64,000 bases of DNA from Hyphomonadaceae bacterium (GTDB taxonomy: Bacteria > Pseudomonadota > Alphaproteobacteria > Caulobacterales > Hyphomonadaceae), in NCBI GenBank assembly GCA_022844345.1, contig JALHLU010000001.1:424128-488127 (forward strand), written 5' to 3'. Numbering within the stretch: position 1 is the first letter of the stretch; every line of letters starts with the position of its first letter. A program made the translations under genes and the position numbers. Under the pieces are notes generated by a model. That model did no database searches, was not told where the DNA came from, and saw only the letters and a list, made by a program, of their open reading frames with translations. Positions 1 to 8,732 of this stretch are shown in pieces.

Positions 1-377
1 CGCCGCTGAATGCGCGCGTGCACTCCTCACGCATCAACGATCAGCCGGGCGATTATGGCCCGGCTATCATCCTTGAACACACGCCGGTTCCGGGGCTGAC
101 CTTCCACACCCTGTATGGCCACCTCAGCCGCGACAGCCTGAAAGGCTTGAAGCCGGGCACGGCCTTCATGGCGGGCGAAAAGTTCGCGGAGCTTGGCACG
201 CGGCGCGAGAATGGCGGATGGTCGCCTCACCTGCATTTCCAGATCATCCTCGATATCGGCAGCGCCAAGGGCGATTATCCCGGCGTGTGCAAGCGCAGCG
301 AGCGCGACCACTGGCTGGCGATCTGCCCCGATCCGGCTCCGCTTGTGGGCATGAAGGCTGGCGCAGGTGGTAGCTGA
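1..377 (+). CDS. M23-family peptidase domain, C-terminal part (cut by window edge)
   Basis: The reading frame is open to the left edge (first full codon at position 3) and continues the typical M23/LytM pattern, so the GTG at 18 is probably internal and the true start lies outside the window. Visible family marks are the DYGPAIILEH strand, YGHLS and the HLHFQ zinc-ligand motif near the end. M23 enzymes cleave peptidoglycan cross-links, usually in the periplasm. The tail (CPDPAPLVG) resembles M23 domains that occur as one module of longer proteins, so the missing N-terminus may carry another domain. No signal peptide can be judged. Confidence 0.8.
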   Translation, partial: PLNARVHSSRINDQPGDYGPAIILEHTPVPGLTFHTLYGHLSRDSLKGLKPGTAFMAGEKFAELGTRRENGGWSPHLHFQIILDIGSAKGDYPGVCKRSERDHWLAICPDPAPLVGMKAGAGGS

Positions 378-423
378 CGACTAGGCTCGCCCTAACCGGC
401 GATAGACCGGAGGAGGAAGCCAC

Positions 424-963
424 ATGATCCGCGTGCTGGCGGCCGCTCTGGCCGCCGCCTTTTTCGGTTTGAGCGCGATTGCGCAGCCGCCCACGCCGGC
501 TGGCCAGACAACGCCGGCGATGATTCCCGAGGAAGTCGCGCAGCTGACCTGGATGCTGGGCACACGCGTCCATACCAACCCAGATGGCAGCCAGGTCTAT
601 GAGGCGTTCATCGGACCCGTGAATGGTGTCGTGACGGGCACGGCGCTGACCAGCATTGGCGCCGACCGCGCCTATACAGAGTATCACCGCATCGGGCCGA
701 ATGCAGATGGCGTCTATGGACTCGATGTCGCCAACACACGCTCGGGCATGAAGTGGAGCTTCACGCCGCTGAAGAGCATCGAGCAGGGCCGCATCACGTT
801 CCGGAGCGCGGACGGAAAACTCACCATTGCCTATTTCTCGGACGGAGCCAACGGCATCGAAAGCGAGGTGATCCGCATCGGCGCGGACGGAACGCCAACG
901 ACGCAGCGTTGGCACTTCAAGCCGATCGTGCCGCCAGTTGTGCTGCCAGTCCCGGTTCCCTGA
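424..963 (+). CDS. Secreted protein of unknown function, DUF6265/DUF1579-like
   Basis: This 179-residue protein starts with a clear signal peptide (basic start, Ala/Leu-rich core, cleavage after AIAQ) and is exported. A strong AGGAGGAAG ribosome binding site lies a few bases before the ATG. The mature part has a QLTWMLG start, alternating beta-strand patterns and a WHFKPI end, reminiscent of the lipocalin-like DUF6265/DUF1579 families. That likeness is from pattern memory only. It converges with dps downstream (17 nt gap). No catalytic motif is recognised. Confidence 0.75.
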   Translation: MIRVLAAALAAAFFGLSAIAQPPTPAGQTTPAMIPEEVAQLTWMLGTRVHTNPDGSQVYEAFIGPVNGVVTGTALTSIGADRAYTEYHRIGPNADGVYGLDVANTRSGMKWSFTPLKSIEQGRITFRSADGKLTIAYFSDGANGIESEVIRIGADGTPTTQRWHFKPIVPPVVLPVPVP

Positions 964-980
964 AAGCTACTTCGCCGCCT

Positions 981-1448
981 CTACTTCGCCGCCATGGAGC
1001 GCAGCATCCAGGCGGTCTTCTCAGCGATAGCTACGCGTTGCGTCATAAGGTCGGCGGTGGCCTGGTCGCCTGCTTCCTCCGCGGCCTTCAGAGCGCCGCG
1101 CGCAGACCGCGCAAGCAACTCGTTGCCGCTAACCAGGTTGGCCAGCATCGCTTCCGCTCCAGGCACGCCCTCATCGCCCGGCACTTGGGATTTGGCCCCA
1201 ATCTCGGCGCCGAACGGCGCGTACTCGCCAAGCGAGCGGATACGCTCTGCGATCAGGTCCAGCGACAACCACAGGTCGTTGTACTGCGTCTCGAACATGA
1301 GATGCAGCGTGTTGAACATCGGGCCTTCGACATTCCAGTGATAGCCATGCGTCTTGCCATAAAGGCCGTAGGTGTCTGCCAGCACCTGCTCGAGCGCGGC
1401 GACGATCTTCTTGCGGGCCTTGGTTTCGATGCCGATGTCGATGGCCAT
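981..1448 (-). CDS. dps: Dps-family DNA-protecting ferritin
   Basis: At 155 residues this has the length of the Dps family, which forms a 12-mer that stores iron, consumes peroxide and shields DNA in starvation or oxidative stress. The ferroxidase residues are all visible with the spacing of E. coli Dps: His37 in [10 protein letters not shown], His49, Glu53, Asp64 and Glu68. Glu replaces Asp at the third position, a common variation. There is no long Lys-rich N-terminal tail, so direct DNA binding of the E. coli type is doubtful. Single gene, convergent with the secreted protein before it. Its last codons and stop are repeated just downstream (see findings). Confidence 0.95.
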   Translation of the reverse strand: MAIDIGIETKARKKIVAALEQVLADTYGLYGKTHGYHWNVEGPMFNTLHLMFETQYNDLWLSLDLIAERIRSLGEYAPFGAEIGAKSQVPGDEGVPGAEAMLANLVSGNELLARSARGALKAAEEAGDQATADLMTQRVAIAEKTAWMLRSMAAK

Positions 1449-1531
1449 TGGTCTCTCCGGTCGCTCTCAATCGCTTTCTAGATAAGCGCGGCCGACACCT
1501 TGGCAAGCCATACGAAGTGATGGCCTGCGTC

Positions 1532-2362
1532 CTATTTTGCGGACTCAACCCAGTCCAACAGCTTGATGAGACCATTCGGCGCATGTTCGTGCGGCAGGTG
1601 GCCGGCATTGCGAACGACCTCGATCCGCGCATTGGGCAAGATTTGTGCAAGGCGCAAGGCATGGATCGAAGTGCTGACGACGCTGTCGCCATCGCCTGCG
1701 AGCAGGGCGATGGGCATGGCCAGCTCCGGATAGCGATGCTGCTGGGCGATGATCTCGGGCTTTAACGGGATCAGGTCGAACGCGTTTGCGCGCATGGCCG
1801 AAGGACGAATGGCGCGGCCGACCCCAGCTGCGTCGAAGTATCCGGGCGGCAATGGCGAGGGAGCGAAGGCCTTGCGTGTTCCCTCCTTCGCCGCAGCCAG
1901 CGCAAAAGGGCGCGACAGCACATGGTTGAACAGGCTGCCCACCAGCGGATGCGCCGACCAGTACAGATGCCAGGAGACGCCACCCGGCCATTCGTAGGCG
2001 ACCGGAGCGATGAGGACGAGGCCGCCAACCTTGTCCGGATGATCGAGCGCAAGACGCAGGGCGATGGCGCCGCCATAGGAGTGCGCCATCACGATGGGGC
2101 GCTGCAGTTCAAGCGCATCAATCACACCTGTCGCGACCTTGGCCTGGAAGGCCAGCGTCGAGGCTTCGCGCGGCCTTTCCTCCGAACCTCCCATGCCGGG
2201 ACGATCATAGGCCGTCAGCCGGAAGCGTGGCTTGAGCGCGGGAAACACAGTCGGTGTCCAAACGCCGATGTCAGACGAAGCACCGTGGATGAGCAGGACA
2301 TCCGGGCCCTCGCCTACCTGGGTGACGTAGGTGCGGACGCCATTGGCCTGAACATGTCTCAT
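1532..2362 (-). CDS. Alpha/beta-fold hydrolase
   Basis: A 276-residue cytoplasmic protein with the complete alpha/beta hydrolase pattern: oxyanion region LIHGASSD, nucleophile elbow MAHSYGGA (Ser), acid strand LAGDGDSVV (Asp) and NAGHLPHEHAP (His). The sequence around YDRPGMGGSEERP is typical of broad esterase, haloalkane dehalogenase or peroxidase-like members, and the substrate cannot be read from sequence. It lies 37 nt after purQ on the same strand and may be cotranscribed with it, but has no obvious purine role. Confidence 0.88.
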   Translation of the reverse strand: MRHVQANGVRTYVTQVGEGPDVLLIHGASSDIGVWTPTVFPALKPRFRLTAYDRPGMGGSEERPREASTLAFQAKVATGVIDALELQRPIVMAHSYGGAIALRLALDHPDKVGGLVLIAPVAYEWPGGVSWHLYWSAHPLVGSLFNHVLSRPFALAAAKEGTRKAFAPSPLPPGYFDAAGVGRAIRPSAMRANAFDLIPLKPEIIAQQHRYPELAMPIALLAGDGDSVVSTSIHALRLAQILPNARIEVVRNAGHLPHEHAPNGLIKLLDWVESAK

Positions 2363-2399
2363 GCCTGCATCCTACCCGGCGCGGCGAGGATCGGATGGA

Positions 2400-3062
2400 T
2401 CAGGCGGCGGCCAGGACACTCTCGAACAACTTCACGCCGTCATTGCCGCTTTCCTGGCCCGCCATGGCGCGCTCGGGGTGGGGCATCATGCCGAGCACGC
2501 GGCCGTTCTCGGAGAGGATGCCGGCGATGTCGCGCGCCGATCCGTTCGGATTGCCGACATAGCGGAACGCAACGCGCCCCTCGCCTTCCAGACGATCAAG
2601 CGTGGCGGCGTCGGCGAAGTAGTTGCCGTCATGGTGGGCGATCGGGAAGACGACCTCGCTCTTGTCCTTGTAGGCGGCCGTGTAGGCCGAGGAATTGGTG
2701 GCGATCGACAGCGCCTGCGGGCGGCAGCAGAAATTCAGCGAGGCGTTGCGCAGCAGCGCGCCGGGCAGGAGGCCCATCTCGGTCGCCACCTGGAAGCCAT
2801 TGCAGATGGCGAGCACATAGCCGCCGCGCGCGGCGTGCGCCCGCACTGCCTCGCCGATGGGCGAGGCCGCCGCCATGGCGCCGGAGCGGAGATAGTCGCC
2901 ATAGGAGAAGCCGCCTGGCAGGACAATCAGGTCTAGCCCGTCAGGCAGCGCTGCGTCCTTGTGCCAGACCATGGCCGGGTCGTGGCCGCTGACCTGCCTG
3001 AGCGCGGTCTGCGCGTCGCGATCGCAGTTGGAGCCGGGGAAGACGATGACGGCGGATTTCAT
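2400..3062 (-). CDS. purQ: Phosphoribosylformylglycinamidine synthase, glutaminase subunit PurQ
   Basis: PurQ supplies ammonia from glutamine to PurL for step four of purine synthesis (FGAR to FGAM), working with PurS. The class I amidotransferase features are present: [10 protein letters not shown] at the N-terminus, [13 protein letters not shown], the nucleophile Cys87 in LAICNGFQ, and the His/Glu part of the triad in MMPHPERAM near the C-terminus. The 220-residue length is normal for small PurQ. It is separated from purS by 2.3 kb of unrelated genes, and purL is not in the window. Confidence 0.97.
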   Translation of the reverse strand: MKSAVIVFPGSNCDRDAQTALRQVSGHDPAMVWHKDAALPDGLDLIVLPGGFSYGDYLRSGAMAAASPIGEAVRAHAARGGYVLAICNGFQVATEMGLLPGALLRNASLNFCCRPQALSIATNSSAYTAAYKDKSEVVFPIAHHDGNYFADAATLDRLEGEGRVAFRYVGNPNGSARDIAGILSENGRVLGMMPHPERAMAGQESGNDGVKLFESVLAAA

Positions 3063-3347
3063 TGCGTTAATCCCTCTGCGATGAGCGATTAGCAGGATTT
3101 AGCGCGAGTCGCGAGTGCTGCCGTTGCGATCTGACCCGTGTTGAAACAGCCCAAAGCTCCGACACATCTTCCGTATGCTGGGTGAACATCGCTTTGGGTT
3201 ATCCGGCCGAAACTTCTTTAGACAAACCTGGCGCGTGTCGATCAGGTTGCGGCACGCAACTATGGCACAGGGCGTGCTTGGTGCGACCGGAGTGGAAGCA
3301 AGGGCAGTGGAACCAGACCGCCGGGAGTCCGCGCAGAGGGCGAACCC

Positions 3348-4358
3348 ATGACCCGGATCTGGTCCATCCAATACCTTCGCGCCGTGGCCGCAATGGGTGT
3401 TGTGGTTTTCCACGCTGCAGAGTCCAGCGAAAGCAAGTTCGCGATTGGCGCGGCCGGGGTGGACATATTCTTTGTGATCAGCGGCTTCATCATGGCAACC
3501 TTGGTGCTGGCCGAGGACGCTCAACCGTCTGAATTCCTCGCGCGTCGCCTGATACGCATCGCTCCCCTATATTGGCTAGCGACACTCGCAGTCTTGGCCG
3601 TCGCCTGGGTGAAGCCGGGTTTCTTCTACAACCTCGATACAAGTATCGGGAATTTGCTGCTCTCGCTCGCCTTCGTACCGCACAGCGCCACCGGCCAGCT
3701 AAGCGCTCCAACCCTTTGGCAAGGCTGGACGCTCGAGTACGAGATGTTCTTTTACTTGCTATGCGCTATCGCCCTTGTGCTTCCGCTGAGGCGCCGACTG
3801 TTTTGGTTGTGCGCAACGCTAACGCTGCTGGTTGGGGTAGGTTTTGCGACGTCTCCGGAGCATCCGGTGGCGAAAGTGTTCACGGGCCAACTCCTGCTTG
3901 AGTTTTCGGGAGGCGTCGTGTTGGGCGCCGCTTGGCGGGCTGGCGCCATGCCGCGCGCTTGGGTGGGAGGAGCGATGCTGTGTCTTGGCGTTGCGCTCTT
4001 TGGATTGCAGCAGGCCAGCATCATCTCCGGATTCGGCCTGCGCGTAATCGACTGGGGAGTTCCTGCTTTGCTCATCGTTGCAGGCGCCCTGAGCCTCGAA
4101 GCAGGCGGTCGGGTGCCGCAGTTCGCGGCTGGCCGGATCGCTGGCGATGCGTCATATGCGCTCTACCTTACGCATGGGTTTGTGGTCAGTCCTTTCATCT
4201 GGTTCTTCCCGACTGCGCCAATCGAGCTACGCATTTTGGCTTGCACCGCTGGGGCGATGGCACTTTCACTGGCGGTACACCTTTGGCTGGAACGTCCGCT
4301 CAACCGAATGCTCGGAGGCGCGATACGCAAGAGGACCGAGGGGGCAGCGCGGAACTGA
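3348..4358 (+). CDS. Acyltransferase 3 (OafA/NodX-type) membrane protein
   Basis: An integral membrane protein of 336 residues with about ten hydrophobic segments. Family 3 acyltransferases add acetyl or other acyl groups to sugars of polysaccharides, O-antigen or peptidoglycan. The N-terminal QYLRAVAAMGVVVFHA motif contains the conserved His of the family; GAAGVDIFFVISGFIM, the RRLIRIAPLYW motif and the C-terminal SYALYLTH segment also fit. It sits alone in a stretch that interrupts the pur cluster. The 285 bases before it (3063-3347) show no gene or clear signal. Acceptor unknown. Confidence 0.92.
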   Translation: MTRIWSIQYLRAVAAMGVVVFHAAESSESKFAIGAAGVDIFFVISGFIMATLVLAEDAQPSEFLARRLIRIAPLYWLATLAVLAVAWVKPGFFYNLDTSIGNLLLSLAFVPHSATGQLSAPTLWQGWTLEYEMFFYLLCAIALVLPLRRRLFWLCATLTLLVGVGFATSPEHPVAKVFTGQLLLEFSGGVVLGAAWRAGAMPRAWVGGAMLCLGVALFGLQQASIISGFGLRVIDWGVPALLIVAGALSLEAGGRVPQFAAGRIAGDASYALYLTHGFVVSPFIWFFPTAPIELRILACTAGAMALSLAVHLWLERPLNRMLGGAIRKRTEGAARN

Positions 4359-4367
4359 TTTGCCGCC

Positions 4368-4709
4368 TTACTTGTAGAAGATCACCCCCGCTCCTGCCGC
4401 GATGAGCGTGAAGCCCACCGCGTGTTTCCACGTCATCGGTTCGCCGAGCACCCAGACGGAAAATCCGGCGAACACCACCAGCGTGATCACTTCCTGCATC
4501 GTCTTCAGTTCAGCGGCTGAATAAACTGAATGGCCGATGCGGTTTGCAGGCACGGCGAGACAGTATTCGATCAGGGCGATGCCCCAGCTGGCGAGGATAA
4601 CCCAGTGGAGCGGAGACTCCTTGAACTTCAGGTGGCCATACCAGGCCATCGTCATGAAGACGTTGGAGCCGATCAGCAATGCGATGGGCGCCCAATGAGC
4701 AAACGTCAT
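4368..4709 (-). CDS. DMT-family protein, DUF486
   Basis: This 113-residue protein has four hydrophobic helices and the DUF486 signatures GSNVFMTMAWYGHLKFK, GIALIEYCLAVPANRIG and LKTMQEVITL. DUF486 proteins belong to the drug/metabolite transporter clan and presumably dimerise. No substrate is established. It ends 9 nt from the stop of the convergent acyltransferase gene. Confidence 0.92.
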   Translation of the reverse strand: MTFAHWAPIALLIGSNVFMTMAWYGHLKFKESPLHWVILASWGIALIEYCLAVPANRIGHSVYSAAELKTMQEVITLVVFAGFSVWVLGEPMTWKHAVGFTLIAAGAGVIFYK

Positions 4710-4811
4710 GACTTCACCAACGAGAACGGGCCCGGCGGGGCGATCTCCTGATTTTCGCCTGATTCCGGGGCCAGCAAGAGCCCTTATGGTCGGCTGTCTG
4801 CGGAGGGGTAG

Positions 4812-5078
4812 ATGAACAGGTTTGCGTTTCTCGTTGTGGCTGCGGCCGTCCTTGCGACCGGCTGTAACACGGTGTCGGGCCTGGGGAATGACTTGCAGGT
4901 TCTTGGCGGGGCTGTCGCGGGCGCTGCCGCCGAGGTGCAGTCAGGTCAGTCAGCCGGAGGGGCGGAAGCCGGCGCGGCCCAGGCGGCGGCCTGCACGCCT
5001 GACGCGCATGGCCGCGTCCTGTCCAAGGATTGCGGCCCGCCGCCACTGAACAAGCCTTCCGACCCCGCGCCGGAATAG
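4812..5078 (+). CDS. Small entericidin-like lipoprotein
   Basis: An 88-residue protein with a lipoprotein signal (VLATGC lipobox) followed by NTVSGLGND, the core pattern of the entericidin A/B family of tiny envelope lipoproteins. After an Ala/Gly-rich linker it carries an extra 40-residue tail with two further Cys residues (AACTPD and KDCGPP) that entericidins lack. It is the first of two tandem related lipoproteins. The start is the ATG after GGAGGGGTAG. Confidence 0.78.
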   Translation: MNRFAFLVVAAAVLATGCNTVSGLGNDLQVLGGAVAGAAAEVQSGQSAGGAEAGAAQAAACTPDAHGRVLSKDCGPPPLNKPSDPAPE

Positions 5079-5173
5079 GCTTCCGAACACCCGCCTTGCC
5101 CAATGGCGGGCCACGCGGGTAGTCTGAGGGTCGGGGTTACTGCCTCAACGGATGAAATCAAGGGGACGACGCG

Positions 5174-5311
5174 ATGCGCAAACTTCTGCTGGCCGTTATG
5201 ATCGCGGCGCCGCTGCTGGCCTCGGCCTGCAACACCATCGAAGGCCTCGGCAAGGACGTCCAGGCCGCCGGCAAGGCCGTGTCTGACACTGCGGACGACG
5301 CCAGCAAGTAG
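5174..5311 (+). CDS. Entericidin-family lipoprotein, 45 residues
   Basis: A very short gene: 45 codons from ATG at 5174 to TAG at 5309, preceded by AAGGGGACGA. The product is a signal with lipobox LLASAC, then NTIEGLGKDVQAAGKAV and a short acidic tail, the standard entericidin A/B layout. Entericidins are small outer-membrane-linked lipoproteins; in E. coli they form an antidote/toxin pair linked to programmed lysis, but in alphaproteobacteria the role is unclear. Its CNT(I/V)xGLG core matches the preceding 88-residue gene, so the two are probably paralogues. Confidence 0.85.
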   Translation: MRKLLLAVMIAAPLLASACNTIEGLGKDVQAAGKAVSDTADDASK

Positions 5312-5324
5312 CGCGCGAAGAGCT

Positions 5325-5567
5325 TCAGCCGATCTCGATCGCGTAGCGCTCGACGACGGTGTTCGCGAGCAGTTTCTCGCACATTTCCTTCACGCGGGCC
5401 TGCGCCTGTTCTTTTGTGAGACCATCGGCAAGATCGATCTCGATCGTCTTGCCGCACCGCACGCTTTCGACCTCGCCGAAGCCGAGGCGGCCAAGCGCAT
5501 CGCCCACGGCCTTGCCCTGAGGGTCGAGCACGCCAGCCTTCAGCGAGACGTGGACTTTCGCTTTCAT
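5325..5567 (-). CDS. purS: Phosphoribosylformylglycinamidine synthase subunit PurS
   Basis: This 80-residue protein has the PurS fold signatures: MKAKVHVSLKAGVLDPQGKAV, LGRLGFGEVESVRCGKTIE and AQARVKEMCEKLLANTVVE. PurS is the small bridging subunit that joins PurL and PurQ in the three-part FGAM synthase. It lies 39 nt downstream of purC and is most likely cotranscribed with it. The usual next gene, purQ, is displaced by about 2.3 kb. Confidence 0.96.
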   Translation of the reverse strand: MKAKVHVSLKAGVLDPQGKAVGDALGRLGFGEVESVRCGKTIEIDLADGLTKEQAQARVKEMCEKLLANTVVERYAIEIG

Positions 5568-5606
5568 CGTGATCGCCTGCTTGCCGTTGCCAACCCGCGA
5601 GGCGGG

Positions 5607-6368
5607 TTACTTGCCATTGAAGGACAGGATTTCCGCCCCGCCCGCTTCCTTGATGATTCCAAGGCGTCGCGCAACCTCGGCATAGGCCTCGGTGACGCCG
5701 CCCATGTCACGTCGGAAGCGGTCCTTGTCCAGCTTCTCGCCCGTCGTCATGTCCCACAGGCGGCAGCTGTCCGGGCTGATCTCGTCGGCCAGAACCGTGC
5801 GAACCATCTCGCCTTCATACAGCCGGCCGAACTCGACCTTGAAATCGACCAGCTTGATCTGCGCGCCGGCGAACAGCCCGGTGAGGAAGTCGTTGATGCG
5901 CAGGGTCATCGCCAGGATGTCGTCGATCTCCTGGTGGGTCGCCCAGTTGAACGCGGTGATGTGCTCCTCGGTGACCATCGGATCGCCAAGCTCGTCCTTC
6001 TTGTAGCAGAACTCGATGATCGAGCGCGGCAGCGGCGTGCCCTCCTCGATGCCGAGGCGCTTGGAAAGCGAGCCCGCCGCCACGTTGCGGCAGATCACCT
6101 CGAGCGGGATGATCTCGACTTCGCGGATAAGCTGCTCGCGCATGTTGAGACGCTTCAGGAAGTGCGTCGGCAGGCCGATATTGTTCAGCTGCGTCATCAC
6201 GAACTCGGAGATGCGATTGTTGAGCACGCCCTTGCCATCCAGCACGGCGCGCTTCTCGTTGTTGAAGGCCGTCGCATCATCCTTGAAGTACTGGATCAGG
6301 GTGCCAGGCTCTGGGCCCTCATAGAGGATCTTCGCCTTGCCTTCGTAGATCTTCCGCCGCTTGGCCAT
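5607..6368 (-). CDS. purC: SAICAR synthetase PurC
   Basis: PurC joins aspartate to CAIR with ATP in purine synthesis. The chosen ATG at 6368 gives 253 residues beginning [14 protein letters not shown], the usual start for this family, and is preceded by GGAGA at the right distance; the frame is open further upstream but that part has no family likeness. Clear motifs are [43 protein letters not shown] and [14 protein letters not shown]. First gene of the purC-purS pair. Confidence 0.97.
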   Translation of the reverse strand: MAKRRKIYEGKAKILYEGPEPGTLIQYFKDDATAFNNEKRAVLDGKGVLNNRISEFVMTQLNNIGLPTHFLKRLNMREQLIREVEIIPLEVICRNVAAGSLSKRLGIEEGTPLPRSIIEFCYKKDELGDPMVTEEHITAFNWATHQEIDDILAMTLRINDFLTGLFAGAQIKLVDFKVEFGRLYEGEMVRTVLADEISPDSCRLWDMTTGEKLDKDRFRRDMGGVTEAYAEVARRLGIIKEAGGAEILSFNGK

Positions 6369-6549
6369 ATTCGCGTCTCCTGGGCCAGACAGCGGCTTCC
6401 CCGCGTCCGACTCGTGTAGGAAGGGGCCTATTAGCCCATCCTGGACGGGACGTCGCGTATGCCGTCGTCGCGGGGGTGTTTTCCGCCCTTCCCAAGGGCT
6501 ATATCGACATGAGATGCACGGGGCGCAAGCGACCCAAGGGAGACGAAGT

Positions 6550-6876
6550 GTGAGCGGTTTTGACAAGCGTGAACGGGCGGAAGAAGGTAAATTCGCCCTC
6601 GATCAGGAACTTCGTTTCAAGGCGAACGCCCGCCGGAACAAGCTTCTGGGTCTCTGGGCTGCTGAAAAGCTGGGCAAGTCGGGCGAAGCTGCCGCCAATT
6701 ACGCCGTTGAGGTGGTGAAATCCGACTTCGAAGCCCCGGGCGACGAAGATGTCTTCCGCAAGGTCAAAGGGGACCTCGACGCGGGCGGCGTGGCAATTAC
6801 GGACCACCAGCTGCAGCGTCAGATGACCGAGCTGATGGAAGTTGCTGTCGAGCAGGTCAAGTCCGAGAAGAAATAA
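6550..6876 (+). CDS. F1Fo-ATPase inhibitor subunit zeta (DUF1476)
   Basis: A 108-residue protein whose core ([39 protein letters not shown]) is the DUF1476 signature. In Paracoccus the member of this family is the zeta subunit, a natural inhibitor that blocks reverse rotation of the F1-ATPase. The N-terminal inhibitory segment and the downstream helices are present at normal length. The GTG at 6550 was chosen as start because it is preceded by GGGAGACGAAG and gives the standard N-terminus. It is divergent from purC, as often seen in alphaproteobacteria, and ends before a strong terminator. Confidence 0.93.
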   Translation: MSGFDKRERAEEGKFALDQELRFKANARRNKLLGLWAAEKLGKSGEAAANYAVEVVKSDFEAPGDEDVFRKVKGDLDAGGVAITDHQLQRQMTELMEVAVEQVKSEKK

Positions 6877-6913
6877 CGGGCGCACCCGGCGCTCAGATTT
6901 ACCAAACGACCCG

Positions 6914-6952
6914 CCCCGCCGCCCGGCTTGCTGCCAGGCGGCGGGGTTTTTT
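6914..6952 (+). terminator. Rho-independent terminator after the zeta-subunit gene
   Basis: A perfect 10-bp stem CCCCGCCGCC (6914-6923) pairs with GGCGGCGGGG (6937-6946) and is followed directly by six T residues (6947-6952). It lies 37 nt after the stop of the DUF1476 gene. Confidence 0.93.
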
Positions 6953-6994
6953 CGTGCGTGTGTTTCGTGACGGAACGGCGCGTGCCGCCCGCTT

Positions 6995-7025
6995 GGTGAA
7001 CACTTTTCATAAAACAGTGTTTACC
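6995..7025. promoter_or_regulatory. Inverted repeat, possible operator or hairpin
   Basis: GGTGAACACT (6995-7004) and AGTGTTTACC (7016-7025) form 10-base inverted arms with one mismatch around an 11-base AT-rich centre. It lies between two convergent genes in an otherwise featureless stretch (6953-7222), where no promoter is needed for known genes. It could be an operator of a small untranslated transcript or a degenerate repeat. Function unknown. Confidence 0.4.
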
Positions 7026-7222
7026 GATTGGGCGCTTCCGTTAGCGATTGGCGGGCATCTTCCGCGCTGAAGATCGGCCCCCGCCGGTCTGGCCCGACCG
7101 GACCTCGCCTGATCCGCATTTCCGATGCGATCGCGCCAGACGTCCCCCCTTGGCGCCCAGGGGTCCGGTTGGAGCAGCAGCGCACGACCCCTCGCGCCGA
7201 ACTGCTCCGCCATCATGGCCTT

Positions 7223-7251
7223 GGGCCGGAGTCCGGGAGGGGCTCCGGCCC
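7223..7251 (-). terminator. Hairpin just after purB, possible terminator
   Basis: GGGCCGGAG (7223-7231) and CTCCGGCCC (7243-7251) form a perfect 9-bp stem starting 10 nt beyond the purB stop. On the purB strand no T-run follows; on the plus strand ATGTTTTG follows. It may work as a 3' end or as a weak bidirectional terminator. Confidence 0.45.
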
Positions 7252-7260
7252 ATGTTTTGT

Positions 7261-8571
7261 TCAGGCCTCGCCAAACACCCGCCTGAAGATCGTGTCCACA
7301 CCCTTGAGATGGTAGCCGAGGTCGAACATCTCGCTCAGCTCCGCCTTGGTCAGCAGCTTCGAGACGTCAGCGTCGTCCACGAGATTGTCGAGGAAGTCGC
7401 CTTCCTTGCGGTTGGCGTCGCGCCAGACTTTCATCGCGTTGCGCTGGACCATGCGGTAGGCGTCCTCGCGGCTCGCGCCCTTCTCCACCAGCGCCAGCAG
7501 CACGCGTTGCGAATTGTGCAGGCCGCCGAGGCGGTTGAGGTTGGACAGCATGTTTTCCGGATAGACCAGCAGGTTCTCGATCACGCCGGCAAGGCGGTTG
7601 AGCGCGAAGTCGAGATGGATGGTCGCGTCAGGCCCGATGCCGCGTTCGACACTTGAGTGCGAAATATCGCGCTCGTGCCAGAGGGCGACATTCTCCATCG
7701 CCGGCACAACGGCCGAGCGCACAAGACGCGCAAGGCCCGTGAGATTTTCCGTCAGAACCGGGTTGCGCTTGTGCGGCATGGCGGACGAGCCCTTCTGGCC
7801 CTCGGAGAAGAACTCCTCCGCTTCCAGAACCTCCGTGCGCTGCAGGTGGCGGATCTCTGTCGCTATGCGCTCGATGCTGGAGGCGATGACCCCCAGCGCT
7901 GCGAAGAACGCCGCGTGACGATCGCGCGGGATCACCTGGGTGGAGACGGGCTCCACGGCGAGGCCAAGTTTGGCGGCGACCAATTCCTCGATGCGGGGAT
8001 CAATGTTGGCGAAGGTCCCCACGGCGCCCGAAATGGCGCAGGTCGATATTTCTTCGCGGGCGGCTTCCAGCCTCTTCTTGCCGCGCACCATCTCCGCGTA
8101 AAAGCCCGCGAGCTTCACGCCAAAGGTGGTGGGCTCAGCGTGGATACCGTGCGACCGGCCGATGGTCGGCGTCATCTTGTGTTCCAGGGCGCGCTTCTTC
8201 AGGGCGGCAAGCACGCGGTCCATGTCTTTCAGCAGGATATCGCTCGCACGCTGCAGCTGCACAGCGAGACAGGTGTCCAGCACGTCCGACGACGTCATGC
8301 CCAGGTGAAGGAAACGCGCCTCCTCGCCGACATGCTCGGCGACCGAAGTCAGGAAGGCGATGACGTCGTGCTTCACCTCGCGCTCGATCTCGTCGATACG
8401 CTCCACATTGAAGCCGCCGCGCGCGCGGACGGCGAGCGGCACGTCCTTGGGGATCGTGCCGAGTTCCGCCATCGCCTCGGCGGCCAGCGTCTCGATCTCC
8501 AGCCAGATGGAATAGCGGGTCTCGGGCGACCAGATTGCCGTCATCTCGGGGCGGGAATAGCGGGGAATCAT
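7261..8571 (-). CDS. purB: Adenylosuccinate lyase
   Basis: PurB carries out two fumarate-releasing steps: SAICAR to AICAR, and adenylosuccinate to AMP. The 436-residue length fits the B. subtilis-type enzymes. The superfamily signature SSAMPHKRNP containing the catalytic loop is present, with HLGMTSSDVLDTCLAVQ, the TIGRSHGIHAEPTTFG motif bearing the catalytic His, and the N-terminal MIPRYSRPEMTAIWS start. It lies apart from purC-purS, separated by the zeta gene and an empty 384-base stretch (6877-7260) that holds a terminator and two inverted repeats. Confidence 0.97.
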   Translation of the reverse strand: MIPRYSRPEMTAIWSPETRYSIWLEIETLAAEAMAELGTIPKDVPLAVRARGGFNVERIDEIEREVKHDVIAFLTSVAEHVGEEARFLHLGMTSSDVLDTCLAVQLQRASDILLKDMDRVLAALKKRALEHKMTPTIGRSHGIHAEPTTFGVKLAGFYAEMVRGKKRLEAAREEISTCAISGAVGTFANIDPRIEELVAAKLGLAVEPVSTQVIPRDRHAAFFAALGVIASSIERIATEIRHLQRTEVLEAEEFFSEGQKGSSAMPHKRNPVLTENLTGLARLVRSAVVPAMENVALWHERDISHSSVERGIGPDATIHLDFALNRLAGVIENLLVYPENMLSNLNRLGGLHNSQRVLLALVEKGASREDAYRMVQRNAMKVWRDANRKEGDFLDNLVDDADVSKLLTKAELSEMFDLGYHLKGVDTIFRRVFGEA

Positions 8572-8732
8572 TGAGGGCGCTCCGGTGGGGTCCTGGCGAG
8601 GCTTTAGGCCGCTGGGCGGACCTTGTCATCCCGCCGGAACGCCCCTGCCTAGAAGGCCGAATATCCGCAGACTTTGACAGGCCGGGGCCGGGTCCCCGAT
8701 ACTCCCTACCCGCCAAACGCAAAGGGGCCGCC

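Noticed and set aside
3099..3524. Minus-strand open frame of 141 codons overlapping the acyltransferase start
   Set aside because: It opposes a clear acyltransferase 3 gene, shows no family likeness and has no ribosome site.
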